Positions 27,544-37,322 of a DNA stretch of 64,000 bases are shown piece after piece (the first letter of the stretch is position 1; each line of letters begins with the position of its first letter). The notes below the pieces were generated by a model. It saw nothing but the letters and a program-made list of their open reading frames with translations. It did no database searches and was not told the DNA's origin. The stretch comes from Chitinophagaceae bacterium (GTDB lineage Bacteria > Bacteroidota > Bacteroidia > Chitinophagales > Chitinophagaceae). A program made the position numbers and the translations under genes. Location: NCBI GenBank assembly GCA_003168265.1, contig PMSV01000002.1, forward strand, positions 1 to 64,000, written 5' to 3'.

Positions 27544-28980
27544 ATGAATAAGATAGGGAAAAGGATTATCGCCATGCTTCTATTGCCTGGTTTTACTGCC
27601 GCCCTCGCACAACAGCAAGCACAACAACTTTCGCAGGAACCGGTGATTCATGCATTCTCGATCCGGCAATGCCTGGACTATTCGCATAAGCACAACTGGC
27701 AGGTGAAAAATGCCATGATCGACGTGCTTCTGCAGCAGCAGACTAACAAAGGCATAACGGCAGGAGCCCTGCCTACGCTGAGTGCAACGGGTTCCACAAC
27801 GGACTATCTGAGCATACCCGTGCAGGCCATTCCCAACCCTTTTTCCCCCGCAGTCTACGGTATCCTGATCCAAAACGGAGTGAAGGGCAACAATGGTGCG
27901 ATCACACTTCCCCAGGGCGGATTCGGGACGATCGCCTTCTCCCTGTATCAGCAATACTATACATCCGGTGGCATCAACCTGAGCCAGACCCTTTTTGACG
28001 GACAGGTATTTGTGGGACTCCAGGCACGTAAGACCTCTATCGACTATTATCAAAAAGCCATCGATGTCACGCAGGAAAGCATCAGTGTCAATATTTATAA
28101 AGTCTATTATCAATTAGTGGTAAGCAGAACCCAAATGGACCAAATCGATGCCAATATCGCCAGGGCACAGAAATTGCTTAATGATACCAGGGCGCTTTAT
28201 GAAAATGGTTTCCAGGAAAAACTGGATGTAGACAAAGCCACCGTCCAGCTAGCCAATCTTGAAACCCAGAAACATGGGGTCCAGGTTACAATTGACAACG
28301 GCTATCTTGGTTTGAAATACCTGATCGGGATTCCTGTGAAGGATTCCCTGGTGTTAACGGATAATTTTTCGGAGGAGAACATCAAAAATGGAGTATTGGA
28401 TGATTCCCTGCATCGTTATGAAGACCGCAACGATTTTCAGGCCCTCCTTCTCTCCGAAAAATTGAATGAGTACAATATCAAGCGCTATAAATACAGCTAC
28501 CTGCCCACGGCCAGCCTGAATGCCGCCTATCAGAAAAATGCATTCAGCCAGACCTATGATATGTTCAGCCAGGCCGGAACCTGGTATACCACGGCCTATG
28601 TAGGGCTGAGTGTCAATGTGCCCATTTTTAATGGTTTTGTAAAAAATGCCAACCTGCAAACTGCCAGGCTGCAATTGATGAAAACGCAGAACCAGTTGGA
28701 TGATATGAAAAATTCCATCGACAACGATATTGCCCAGGCCAGAAACAGATTCAAATCGGATATCCTGACCGTGGATTTTCAGAGAAGGAATATGGCATTG
28801 GCCGAGTCCGTGTATGACCAAACCAGAAAAAAATATGAATCGGGATTGGCCTCCAACACGGATGTAACCAATGCACAGACAGACCTGATTACGGCCCAGA
28901 CCAATTTCATTAATGCCTTGTACGATGCGGTGATTGCCAAAGTGGATTACCAGAAGGCTATAGGGAAACTAAAATATTGA
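27544..28980 (+). CDS. TolC family outer-membrane efflux protein
   Basis: This 478-residue protein has a signal peptide (MNKIGKRIIAMLLLPGFTAALAQQ) and the two repeated coiled-coil halves of TolC, seen in ARAQKLLNDTRALYENGFQE (first half) and TRKKYESGLASNTDVTNAQT (second half). It forms the outer-membrane channel of the tripartite pump encoded by the next two genes. It follows the TetR regulator and precedes the adaptor by 53 bases. Confidence 0.93.
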   Translation: MNKIGKRIIAMLLLPGFTAALAQQQAQQLSQEPVIHAFSIRQCLDYSHKHNWQVKNAMIDVLLQQQTNKGITAGALPTLSATGSTTDYLSIPVQAIPNPFSPAVYGILIQNGVKGNNGAITLPQGGFGTIAFSLYQQYYTSGGINLSQTLFDGQVFVGLQARKTSIDYYQKAIDVTQESISVNIYKVYYQLVVSRTQMDQIDANIARAQKLLNDTRALYENGFQEKLDVDKATVQLANLETQKHGVQVTIDNGYLGLKYLIGIPVKDSLVLTDNFSEENIKNGVLDDSLHRYEDRNDFQALLLSEKLNEYNIKRYKYSYLPTASLNAAYQKNAFSQTYDMFSQAGTWYTTAYVGLSVNVPIFNGFVKNANLQTARLQLMKTQNQLDDMKNSIDNDIAQARNRFKSDILTVDFQRRNMALAESVYDQTRKKYESGLASNTDVTNAQTDLITAQTNFINALYDAVIAKVDYQKAIGKLKY

Positions 28981-29033
28981 TTGAAATCATTTAAGGTTGC
29001 GTCTGACAAATAAGAAAATTAAAAAATAACCAG

Positions 29034-30212
29034 ATGAAAAAGATTTTGAATTTTTGGGCAGCGGCTGAAATTCTCCTGTTGGTTTCCTGCGGAGCCAGTT
29101 CCTCCAACCAGACCCCGAATTCTTTGGTTGAAAAAAAGGCTAAGCTCGATCAGTTAAAGCAGGAACAAACCAGGCTGAATACAGATATCCGCAAACTCGA
29201 AGATGAGATAGGAGGTTCGGACAGCTCCGCTTCGAAAAAAGCGAAGACCATACTTGTGGCCCTGGATACGCTAAAGCTTACCTCCTTCTCCCATTATATT
29301 GACCTCCAGGGCAAAATTGACGCCCTCAATATAGCTTTTGTCGCTCCCAGAAACGGTACAGGGGGTCTCGTCACAGGTGTTTATGTGAAAAAAGGTGACT
29401 ATGTCAAAAAAGGCCAGCTCCTGCTCAAGCTGGATGATGCCATCCTTCAAAAACAATTGTCCCAATCTGAGACCCAATTGTCTTTTGCAGAGGACCTCTA
29501 TAACAGGAGGAATAATCTCTGGAAACAAAATATCGGAACAGAAGTAGACGTCATCAATGCAAAGAATTCTGTTGACCAGGCCCAGAAACAGATCAATATC
29601 ATCAAGGAGCAAATCAATTTTACAAATGTCTACGCGGATATAGATGGCGTGGCAGACGATGTTAATATCCGGATAGGAGAGACTTTTACCGGCGTCGTAC
29701 CCGGAACAAGCAATCCCCAGATTCGGATCGTAAATACTGAAAATCTAAAGGCCACGGTCCAGGTTCCCGAACTCTACCTGAGTAAGGTTAGGGTCGGAAC
29801 GTATTTGAAGATCACTCTGCCCGAACTCAATAACAGGGTCCTTCATGCGAAAGTGAATGTGACAGGAAAACTCATCGACCCCAATACGCGCAGTTTTTAT
29901 ATCGAAGCAAAATTGCCGGATGACAAGGATTTTCATCCCAACCAGATTGCCATGGTCAGCATTGAAGATTACACGGCATCCTCCGTCATCACGGTTCCCG
30001 TCAACACAGTGCAAAACGATGAAAAGGGTAAATATGTGCTGGTGGCTTCCAGGGAAAACGGACAATTGTTAGCCAGGAAAAGAGTTGTGCAGATCGGCCA
30101 GATCTATAAGGATCAGATTGAGATCAAAAGCGGATTGCAGACAGGAGATGTGGTCATTACCGATGGATCGCAGGGACTTTATGACGGACAAGCGATCACA
30201 ACCGTCCAATAA
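29034..30212 (+). CDS. RND efflux periplasmic adaptor subunit (membrane fusion protein)
   Basis: This 392-residue lipoprotein has the lipobox LLLVSC with Cys19. A coiled-coil stretch lies at residues 30-62. The biotinyl-lipoyl halves are visible as GLVTGVYVKKGDYVKKGQLL and INFTNVYADIDGVADDVNI, with an alpha-hairpin between them (QLSQSETQLSFAEDLYNRRN). A beta-barrel and membrane-proximal domain follow, ending in GLQTGDVVITDGSQGLYDGQ. It bridges the RND pump and the TolC channel. The extra N-terminal coiled coil before the lipoyl domain is common in Bacteroidota members. Confidence 0.93.
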   Translation: MKKILNFWAAAEILLLVSCGASSSNQTPNSLVEKKAKLDQLKQEQTRLNTDIRKLEDEIGGSDSSASKKAKTILVALDTLKLTSFSHYIDLQGKIDALNIAFVAPRNGTGGLVTGVYVKKGDYVKKGQLLLKLDDAILQKQLSQSETQLSFAEDLYNRRNNLWKQNIGTEVDVINAKNSVDQAQKQINIIKEQINFTNVYADIDGVADDVNIRIGETFTGVVPGTSNPQIRIVNTENLKATVQVPELYLSKVRVGTYLKITLPELNNRVLHAKVNVTGKLIDPNTRSFYIEAKLPDDKDFHPNQIAMVSIEDYTASSVITVPVNTVQNDEKGKYVLVASRENGQLLARKRVVQIGQIYKDQIEIKSGLQTGDVVITDGSQGLYDGQAITTVQ

Positions 30213-30301
30213 AATAGCGAGCAGTACCACGTAACCGGCAAAAGAGAATCGTATTTCCTTGCTGCGGCCCAAGAACGATTTACACCTATCAAACCAAATG
30301 T

Positions 30302-33300
30302 ATGAGCGCTTTAGAGAATGTTAAAGGCAAAATAAAAGAGTTTGTGGCCACCAGTTGGGCGATCAACAATAAGACGGCCATTTACCTATTGATGATCATT
30401 GTGTCGATATGGGGCATATTTATATTTTCAACTACCCCCAAAGAGCAATTTCCCGATGTGGTGATCCCGACCATTTATGTGCAGACCACTTATGTCGGCA
30501 ATTCCCCCAAAGACGTAGAAAACCTGATCACCCGCCCGATCGAAAAACAGATCAAGGGAATAACCGGTGCCAAGATCAATAAACTTACCAGTACCTCCGT
30601 CCAGGATTATTCCGCAATCATTGTCGAATTTGAGACCGATGTAAAGACGGATGTGGGTCTCCAGAAGGTAAAAGATGCTGTGGACAAGTCCAAGACCGAT
30701 CTGCCTACCGACCTGACCACCCTGCCCGATGTCACCGAAGTCAGCGTTTCCGATCTGCCCATAATGTATGTCAATATCAGTGGCGACTACGATATGCAGC
30801 ATCTGAAAAAGTATGCCGATGATTTGAAAGATAAATTGGAAGATATCAGCCAGGTCAATAGGGTAGATGAAGTGGGCGCTCCGGAAAGAGAGTTCCAGAT
30901 CAATGTTGACAATTACAAAATGCAGAGCGCCAATCTCACATTCAATGATATCGCTAACGCCATTTCAGGAGAGAACACCGATGTCACGGCCGGACTCATT
31001 GAGGTGGGTAATATGAAACGTACTATGCAGCTCAAGGGGCAGTTTCATACAGCAAGCGATATTGCCCAGGTCGTCATCCGAAATACTTTCGGAGCTCCGA
31101 TCTATCTGAAAGATATCGCCGAGATAAAAGACACGGCCAAGCAAAGCGAAAGCTATGCGCGCATGATGGGTAAAAATGTAATCACCCTTAATATCATTAA
31201 ACGGAGCGGAGAAAACCTGATAGAAACCTCCGACCAGGTGAAGGAGGTGGTAAAGAAGGCGCAGGACCAGCAAAGGGAGCTTCACCTCGTGATCACGGGT
31301 GATATGAGCAAGAACACGAGGTCCTCATTCAAAGACCTTGTCAATTCCATCGTTATCGGATTCGTACTAGTACTGCTGATACTCATGTTCTTTATGGGCG
31401 TGACGAACGCTTTCTTTGTAGCGCTATCGGTTCCGCTCAGCATGTTCGTCGCTTTTGTGTTCCTGCCGGCCGCTGAACTGATTATAGGTTCGTCTATAAC
31501 ACTCAACTTCATGGTGCTTTTTGCACTTCTATTCGGTTTGGGTATCATCGTGGACGATGCAATTGTTGTTATCGAAAACACGCATCGGATATTTGTACAG
31601 AATAAGGGAATGATCAGCTCCACATTCGCCGCGAAAATAGCGGCTGGAGAGGTCTTTGTGCCCGTACTGGCCGGGACCCTAACCACCCTTGCGCCTTTTT
31701 TCCCTTTGCTTTTCTGGCCGGGCATCATCGGCAAATTCATGATCTACCTGCCTGCCATGCTGATATTTACGCTGAGTGCTTCCCTGATCGTCGCATTTAT
31801 CATGAATCCGGTTTTTGCAGTGGATTTCATGAACCATCCCCAAAAGGAAGGAGTAAAAAAGAAATCGGATGTCTTCAGAAGGCCCATATTCTGGATTTTC
31901 CTGGTCGTAGGAATTATTCTGGACCTGGCTCATTTCAAATTCATGGGTAACTTACTGCTGCTCCTTGCCATCCTGATCGTATTCAATGTCTACCTTTTTG
32001 ACCGTCTGATCCATTTGTTTCAGAACCGGGCCCTCCCCTGGATAATGGGACATTATGAGCGCTTGCTGCGTTGGGGCCTCAATGGCTGGAGGCCGGCCTG
32101 GCTCTTGTTCGGCACATTTGCATTATTAATCCTTTCCTTCATTGCGATCAGTGTCAGAAAGGTTCCGGTAGTGTTCTTCCCTAAAGGAGATCCCAACTTT
32201 ATATATGTGTACCTGAAATTGCCGGTCGGTACCAATGTCGACTATACGGACTCGATCACCAACACACTTGAAAACCGCGTATATAAAGTGCTTCATATGG
32301 ATCCTGCCAGGGAAAAGGGCAATCCGCTGGTAGAAAGCGTCATTTCAAACGTCGCTATTGGGGCCAATGACCCAAATAGCGGTGACCGCAGCACCCATCC
32401 GGAGCTGGGAAGGGTTCAGGTATCCTTTGTTGAGTATGAAAAAAGAAACGGGATATCCACTGCGCCCTATCTCGATTCCATCCGTGCGGCAATGAAAGGG
32501 ATACCAGGAGCTACGATCAGTGTTGACCAGGAACAAAATGGTCCGCCCACGGATCCGCCAATCAATATTGAGATAGCCAGTGATGAATTTGACCATCTTA
32601 CCAGGACAGCAGTCAGTCTGAAAAATTACCTGGATTCACTGCAGATACCGGGCATTGAAGAATTGAAAATGGATGTGGATCTCAGAAATCCGGAAATCAC
32701 GCTTACCGTGGACCGACAGCGGGCAATGACCGAAGGTATTTCCACCCAGCAGATCGGTATGGAAATCAGAACAGCCTTATTCGGGCGGGAAGTATCCAAG
32801 ATCAAGGAAAATAAGGATGAATATAAAATACAGCTCCGAAACAATGAATTGCAGCGTAAGAACCTCTATGACTTGCTGAACATGAAGATCTATTTCAGGG
32901 ACCTGGCAACCGGCGGATTTAAAAATATCCCCATCAGCAATCTCGTGAAAGTCGACCTTACCAGCACCTATGGCAGTATCAAGCGCAAATCGCAGAAACG
33001 GATGATCACCCTGTTTTCCAACGTGCTTACCACTCAGGGATATACGCCGACGGGGGTAAATGCTGTAATCAAGGATGCAATTGATAATTTCAAGGGCAGG
33101 GAGCTTGACGTTACCATTACCCAGACAGGGGAAGGAAAACAGCAGCAGGAAACCGCCAGCTTCTTGCTTAAGGCCCTGGTGATCGCCCTTATGCTCATCC
33201 TGTTTATCCTGGTTTTACAATTTAATGCGATAAGCAAACCCGTGATCATTCTTACTGAGATCGTATTCAGCATTATCGGCGTATTGCTAGGATTTGCCAT

Positions 33301-33880
33301 CACAGGAATGGAAATATCCGTCGTGATGACAGGGCTGGGCATTGTGGGCCTTGCCGGGATCGTTGTCAAAAACGGGATCCTCGTCATTGAATTTGCCGAT
33401 GTGCTTCACAGCCGCGGATACCGGATACGCGAAGCCGTCATTCAGGCCGGCAAAACCCGCATCATCCCTGTTATGCTTACGGCACTCGCCGCCATACTTG
33501 CGCTGATCCCTCTCGCTGTCGGTCTCAATATCGATTTTGTGACCTTGTTTTCCGAATTAAACCCCCATATCTTCTTTGGTGGTGACAGTGTAATGTTCTG
33601 GAAACCCCTGTCATGGACCATCATATTCGGTCTTTCATTTGCTTTCTTCATGACCCTGGTCATCGTACCAAGTATGTATCTCATATCGGTCCGCCTGAAA
33701 AGGCCAATGCAAAAAATGTACGGAGGCAAGTGGATCTCCCTTATGGGAATACCGCCCCTAACTTTTGTCTTTATTCTTTTGATGTTCATCACTGTTTTAC
33801 GCCAGCGTGTAAAAGTGGCAGCCAGGAGAGGGAGATTGGGCTCCGGAGCTTCAAAGGCCCTCGTGGGAAGTTGGTTCTAA
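30302..33880 (+). CDS. RND efflux transporter permease (AcrB/HAE1 family)
   Basis: This 1192-residue inner-membrane pump has the 12-helix RND layout: TM1 near residues 28-46 (TAIYLLMIIVSIWGIFIF), the first porter domain, a helix bundle from about residue 350 with GLGIIVDDAIVVIENTHR, a second porter domain, and a final helix bundle with GLGIVGLAGIVVKNGILVIE. The central region (about 510-620) carries an extra hydrophobic segment, making it longer than AcrB (1049). It uses proton motive force to export lipophilic compounds. A strong hairpin terminator follows its stop codon. Confidence 0.95.
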   Translation: MSALENVKGKIKEFVATSWAINNKTAIYLLMIIVSIWGIFIFSTTPKEQFPDVVIPTIYVQTTYVGNSPKDVENLITRPIEKQIKGITGAKINKLTSTSVQDYSAIIVEFETDVKTDVGLQKVKDAVDKSKTDLPTDLTTLPDVTEVSVSDLPIMYVNISGDYDMQHLKKYADDLKDKLEDISQVNRVDEVGAPEREFQINVDNYKMQSANLTFNDIANAISGENTDVTAGLIEVGNMKRTMQLKGQFHTASDIAQVVIRNTFGAPIYLKDIAEIKDTAKQSESYARMMGKNVITLNIIKRSGENLIETSDQVKEVVKKAQDQQRELHLVITGDMSKNTRSSFKDLVNSIVIGFVLVLLILMFFMGVTNAFFVALSVPLSMFVAFVFLPAAELIIGSSITLNFMVLFALLFGLGIIVDDAIVVIENTHRIFVQNKGMISSTFAAKIAAGEVFVPVLAGTLTTLAPFFPLLFWPGIIGKFMIYLPAMLIFTLSASLIVAFIMNPVFAVDFMNHPQKEGVKKKSDVFRRPIFWIFLVVGIILDLAHFKFMGNLLLLLAILIVFNVYLFDRLIHLFQNRALPWIMGHYERLLRWGLNGWRPAWLLFGTFALLILSFIAISVRKVPVVFFPKGDPNFIYVYLKLPVGTNVDYTDSITNTLENRVYKVLHMDPAREKGNPLVESVISNVAIGANDPNSGDRSTHPELGRVQVSFVEYEKRNGISTAPYLDSIRAAMKGIPGATISVDQEQNGPPTDPPINIEIASDEFDHLTRTAVSLKNYLDSLQIPGIEELKMDVDLRNPEITLTVDRQRAMTEGISTQQIGMEIRTALFGREVSKIKENKDEYKIQLRNNELQRKNLYDLLNMKIYFRDLATGGFKNIPISNLVKVDLTSTYGSIKRKSQKRMITLFSNVLTTQGYTPTGVNAVIKDAIDNFKGRELDVTITQTGEGKQQQETASFLLKALVIALMLILFILVLQFNAISKPVIILTEIVFSIIGVLLGFAITGMEISVVMTGLGIVGLAGIVVKNGILVIEFADVLHSRGYRIREAVIQAGKTRIIPVMLTALAAILALIPLAVGLNIDFVTLFSELNPHIFFGGDSVMFWKPLSWTIIFGLSFAFFMTLVIVPSMYLISVRLKRPMQKMYGGKWISLMGIPPLTFVFILLMFITVLRQRVKVAARRGRLGSGASKALVGSWF

Positions 33881-33892
33881 TGCATTTGATCA

Positions 33893-33923
33893 AAAAAGGC
33901 CGGATCATTGATCCGGCCTTTGT
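33893..33923. terminator. Bidirectional intrinsic terminator
   Basis: GGCCGGATC (33898-33906), loop ATT, GATCCGGCC (33910-33918), flanked by an A run on the left and TTT on the right. It sits between the ends of the plus-strand RND gene and the minus-strand BI-1 gene, and could stop both. Confidence 0.85.
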
Positions 33924-33944
33924 ATTAATAAATTTAATCCTTGT

Positions 33945-34715
33945 TCAGCTCCTGCTGCTTGCAAACCGGGATAGCAATTTCAGGATTTGGATATAAAGCC
34001 AAACCATCGTAACGAGCAAGCCGAATGCTCCATACCATTCCATGTATTTGGGTGCGCCCATCGTTTCACCGGTTTCGATCATGTCAAAATCCAGGATCAG
34101 GCTAAGTGCGGCGATGGCGATTATAAAAATATTGAGACCGATGCCCAGAGGGCTTGCATCCGTCCAACTCATGAAACCGACACGGACATGAAAAAAGCTT
34201 AAAATAAGCATTGCAATATAAAAAAGAAGAATGCCGCCGATCGAAGCCGTGATGACCGCCCTGAATTTCTGAGTTGGCTTGATGATCCTGAAATTATAAA
34301 GCAGGAACATGGCGAACGCTACTGCAAAGGTCAATCCAACTGCCTGGGGAACGATGCCGGGCATTTTTTGGCCAACTGAAGCATTTACGATCATGGAAAG
34401 TCCGCCGAGCAATAATCCTTCGAGGACAGCATAGGCAGGAGCCAGATAGCGTGCTGTTGTCGGCTTAAAACTTATGATCAATCCGGTGACCAAACCACCA
34501 AATAGCCCCACGAACATAAAAGTCTGAGCTGATTCGGGACTCCCGGTCAGGAACTGGCGCCAAGTGAAAACTGCGCCAGCCACGACGAGCAGGAGCATGA
34601 AGCCGAATTTATTCATTGCACCGCGAACCGTCATGGTTCCCTGATTAACATCGGTTAGGGTTCTATTAAAGATTTTTTCACTGAGGGTCGGATTTCCGCT
34701 TTGGAAGAGTGCCAT
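33945..34715 (-). CDS. Bax inhibitor-1/YccA family membrane protein
   Basis: This 256-residue protein has seven hydrophobic segments after a short cytoplasmic N-terminus (LSEKIFNRTLTDVNQGTMTV). The family core is seen in KPTTARYLAPAYAVLEGLLLG and in the DFDMIETG segment that contains the conserved acidic pair of the proposed ion/pH-sensitive pore. Bacterial relatives such as BsYetJ act as calcium leak channels; whether this one does is unknown. It is a single gene, ending at the terminator shared with the RND operon. Confidence 0.92.
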   Translation of the reverse strand: MALFQSGNPTLSEKIFNRTLTDVNQGTMTVRGAMNKFGFMLLLVVAGAVFTWRQFLTGSPESAQTFMFVGLFGGLVTGLIISFKPTTARYLAPAYAVLEGLLLGGLSMIVNASVGQKMPGIVPQAVGLTFAVAFAMFLLYNFRIIKPTQKFRAVITASIGGILLFYIAMLILSFFHVRVGFMSWTDASPLGIGLNIFIIAIAALSLILDFDMIETGETMGAPKYMEWYGAFGLLVTMVWLYIQILKLLSRFASSRS

Positions 34716-34821
34716 AGTGTAGAGTTTTATGCGTGCAAAATAATGAAGAGAATCTAAAGTTAATAACGATCTGAAAAAGATTAATAATTTATGTCCGGTT
34801 TAGGGGAATTATTCTTCTTCC

Positions 34822-35682
34822 CTAATATAGTTTTAACAACACTTGCTTGATTTCGTTGAACTTAGTCCATGGGATGAAGTGGTTGGCTCCTGGAATTAAC
34901 GTTTCTTCAACATGGCTGGCATTGATCAGCATTTTTTTGCCATATTCCACATTTCCAGGTGGAACCCAGTCATCGGCAGCGCCATGTATAAAATATACTG
35001 CGCAAGTGATCCTCGGAAAATCCTTTTTCAGGTCGACCAGGTCTTTTTTTAAATACCAGAGTTCCTCGTTGGAAGGGCGAAGCGCTCCCGGAACAAAATA
35101 ATTGAGAGGCGTCTTATATAAGATTGGCCTCCATTTTTCCGGCTTTTCTTCTGCCGGATCGATTGAACCCGAAATGATGACCATCCCGGAAAAAACACCC
35201 GGGTTATCGGCTACCAGCTTCACTATCATGGGGCCGCCCAGAGAATGTCCGGCTATAAACATGGGTTGCCCATTATGAAGTTGAGCAAAAAGCGGACTGA
35301 TGATTTGGGATTGGGCGGCTAAATGTTCCGGATTTCCAAAATCGCTATACCCGAAGCCGGGGCGGTCAATGGAAACCAACCGGAATTTATGGAGCAAATC
35401 CCTGTCCTTCAGGTACTTTTCAAAAGCGTCCCAACTTCCCGGTGTGCCATGGACAAAGAAAATTGTAGGCAGGCTTTCATTGCCTGTCATTGCATAGTGC
35501 AGATGATGACCGTCCACTTCCATTGTGGATGTTCTTAAGTCAATGCCTTCCTTTTGAAAATTCTTTTTTTGTTTATCATCCGGTTGACGCATCGTCATGC
35601 AGCTTTGAGCCAGAACCAACCAAAGCAGAAGAAATATTAAAAATGCCCAAAACATTCTCATAATAAATGCTATCGATATCAT
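34822..35682 (-). CDS. Alpha/beta hydrolase, membrane-anchored or exported
   Basis: This 286-residue protein has an N-terminal hydrophobic segment (residues about 8-28) ending in LAQSC, a weak lipobox. The alpha/beta hydrolase core has FFVHGTPGSWDAF (oxyanion region), the nucleophile Ser in GHSLGGP, an Asp in HGAADDWVPP and the His in GANHFIPW. A methionine at residue 8 is an alternative start. The substrate is unknown. It follows ricT on the same strand with a gap of about 60 bases. Confidence 0.85.
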   Translation of the reverse strand: MISIAFIMRMFWAFLIFLLLWLVLAQSCMTMRQPDDKQKKNFQKEGIDLRTSTMEVDGHHLHYAMTGNESLPTIFFVHGTPGSWDAFEKYLKDRDLLHKFRLVSIDRPGFGYSDFGNPEHLAAQSQIISPLFAQLHNGQPMFIAGHSLGGPMIVKLVADNPGVFSGMVIISGSIDPAEEKPEKWRPILYKTPLNYFVPGALRPSNEELWYLKKDLVDLKKDFPRITCAVYFIHGAADDWVPPGNVEYGKKMLINASHVEETLIPGANHFIPWTKFNEIKQVLLKLY

Positions 35683-35740
35683 GAGGGGGATGAGATTCTT
35701 TTTGCCAGTGGTCTTCCTGAATGCTGAGAAGCTTTAATAC

Positions 35741-36940
35741 CTATTTTCTCCCTCCTCTCGGGTCCCTTCTGCCACGGCCCTGCCCTTGTTGCGGTGGAGA
35801 ATTTTGTTGCATATACCCCTTTCCCGGATGGGCCTGCTTTTTTTTCCGCTCTGTCTTCTCCAGCGTTTTCAGACTGATCTGACCAACCAGGTCGACAAAT
35901 CCACTTTCGATTTCTTTTGCTTTCCCGGTGCTCAGATCAATCGGTTCCAGGCTATCAGGAATGGTGCCCTGCATATTCAATTGTTTGATTTTTCGGGCCC
36001 GTTCAATAGTGAGAGGGTATTGTTTGCTGCTTTCCGGAAGTACATACCACATGATGTTTTTGAAAATATCCTTTTTGACCAAAAGGGCATTCCCGGTGGC
36101 CACCTGCAGTGTATCGGCATTATCCGGAAATCCTTGTAATGCATCCAGATAAGTATCCAGTTCGTAGTTGAGGCAGCATTTCAGCCTGCCGCATTGGCCG
36201 CTTAATTTGGTCTGATTGATCGAGAGATTCTGATAACGGGCGGCAGTGGTATTAACCGATTTGAAATCTGTCAGCCAGGTTGAACAACAAAGCTCCCGGC
36301 CGCAACTGCCTATTCCCCCTACTTTGGCTGCTTCCTGCCTGGCGCCGATCTGCTTCATTTCCACCTTTAATTTGAATTCGCCGGCATAGATCTTTATAAG
36401 TTCACGGAAATCGACCCGGTCATCTGCTATATAGAAGAAAGTGCCTTTTCGACCGTCGGCCTGGATTTCGACCTCTGACATTTTCATGTTGAGATTCAAT
36501 TGTTTGGCTATTGCCCTAGCTCTGACCAGTGTAGCCCTTTCCCGGCTTTTGCTTTGTTCATAGACCTGAAGATCCCTGTCGTTAGCCTTTCTCAGGACTT
36601 TTTTCATAGCCGGATCCGTTTCATCAACACTTCTTTTCTTCATCTGGAGTCTCACGGCTTCTCCGCATAGGGAAACCGAGCCCACATCGAATCCGCTGAC
36701 TCCTTCTATACTGATCATTTCGCCTTTCTCGAAAATATTGGTCGTTGTATTGCGGAAAAAATCCTTTCTGCTCCCATTATTGAATGTCACTTCGATCACC
36801 CGGCAGGAATCATCGGTCAAAGGCATATTGGCCAGCCAATCGTAAACATTCATTCTGTTGCAACCGCCCGAACTGCAACCTCCGTTGCTCTTACAACCGG
36901 CCGCCTTCCCATTGGAGTCGCCGCAATTTTCACAACCCAT
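35741..36940 (-). CDS. ricT: RicT/PSP1 family protein
   Basis: This 399-residue protein contains the PSP1 domain with conserved cysteines in GIGSCGRELCCSTW and SGQCGRLKCCLNYELD (about residues 210-262). In Bacillus, RicT (YaaT) works with RicA and RicF in an iron-sulfur complex that affects RNase Y; Bacteroidota carry RicT without obvious partners. The N-terminus is Cys-rich (C3, C6, C16, C22, C27) and may bind metal. The C-terminus is basic and low complexity (QQGQGRGRRDPRGGRK), a likely RNA-contact tail. It follows holB on the same strand after a 380-base gap. Confidence 0.9.
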   Translation of the reverse strand: MGCENCGDSNGKAAGCKSNGGCSSGGCNRMNVYDWLANMPLTDDSCRVIEVTFNNGSRKDFFRNTTTNIFEKGEMISIEGVSGFDVGSVSLCGEAVRLQMKKRSVDETDPAMKKVLRKANDRDLQVYEQSKSRERATLVRARAIAKQLNLNMKMSEVEIQADGRKGTFFYIADDRVDFRELIKIYAGEFKLKVEMKQIGARQEAAKVGGIGSCGRELCCSTWLTDFKSVNTTAARYQNLSINQTKLSGQCGRLKCCLNYELDTYLDALQGFPDNADTLQVATGNALLVKKDIFKNIMWYVLPESSKQYPLTIERARKIKQLNMQGTIPDSLEPIDLSTGKAKEIESGFVDLVGQISLKTLEKTERKKKQAHPGKGYMQQNSPPQQGQGRGRRDPRGGRK

Positions 36941-37322
36941 AAAGCAATTATATATTAGAAATAAAAAAATGGGAAGAAACCTGGATCATTCCTGGAAGAT
37001 ATTATTCTGTGCGGGTTTACTTAGGCCATCCGAAAAACAGAGTTGTAGATCCAATTTTTGAGTTGATCAGCCCTCTTTTCGCCGTTCCAAAAGGCCCATT
37101 ATGGCCAATATGGCAAATTTTCTTCCCCGGGGAATCAAAAAATGAAACGCCATATAAATTATGAATGTGCAAAACCTGCTTTGAAAACAAGAAAAATATC
37201 AAACCCTTCAATCTCTACTTCAATTCCATCAAGGATTCCATTCCCGACTCCAACAAGGAGCCATTAACAAATATACTATGAAAGGACCATTAAAATTACT
37301 TATAAACCTTTTTTAACTGGCC
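36941..37322. other. Intergenic region between holB and ricT
   Basis: About 380 bases. There is no conserved gene that I recognise here; the longest frame (minus strand, 37017-37211) has no family features. I see no clear terminator or RNA. Confidence 0.5.

Noticed and set aside
33613-33996. Plus-strand frame across the RND gene end
   Set aside because: It overlaps the RND gene, a strong terminator and the BI-1 gene in another frame.
37017-37211. 64-codon minus-strand frame between ricT and holB
   Set aside because: No family features, no good start context, and a composition like non-coding sequence.
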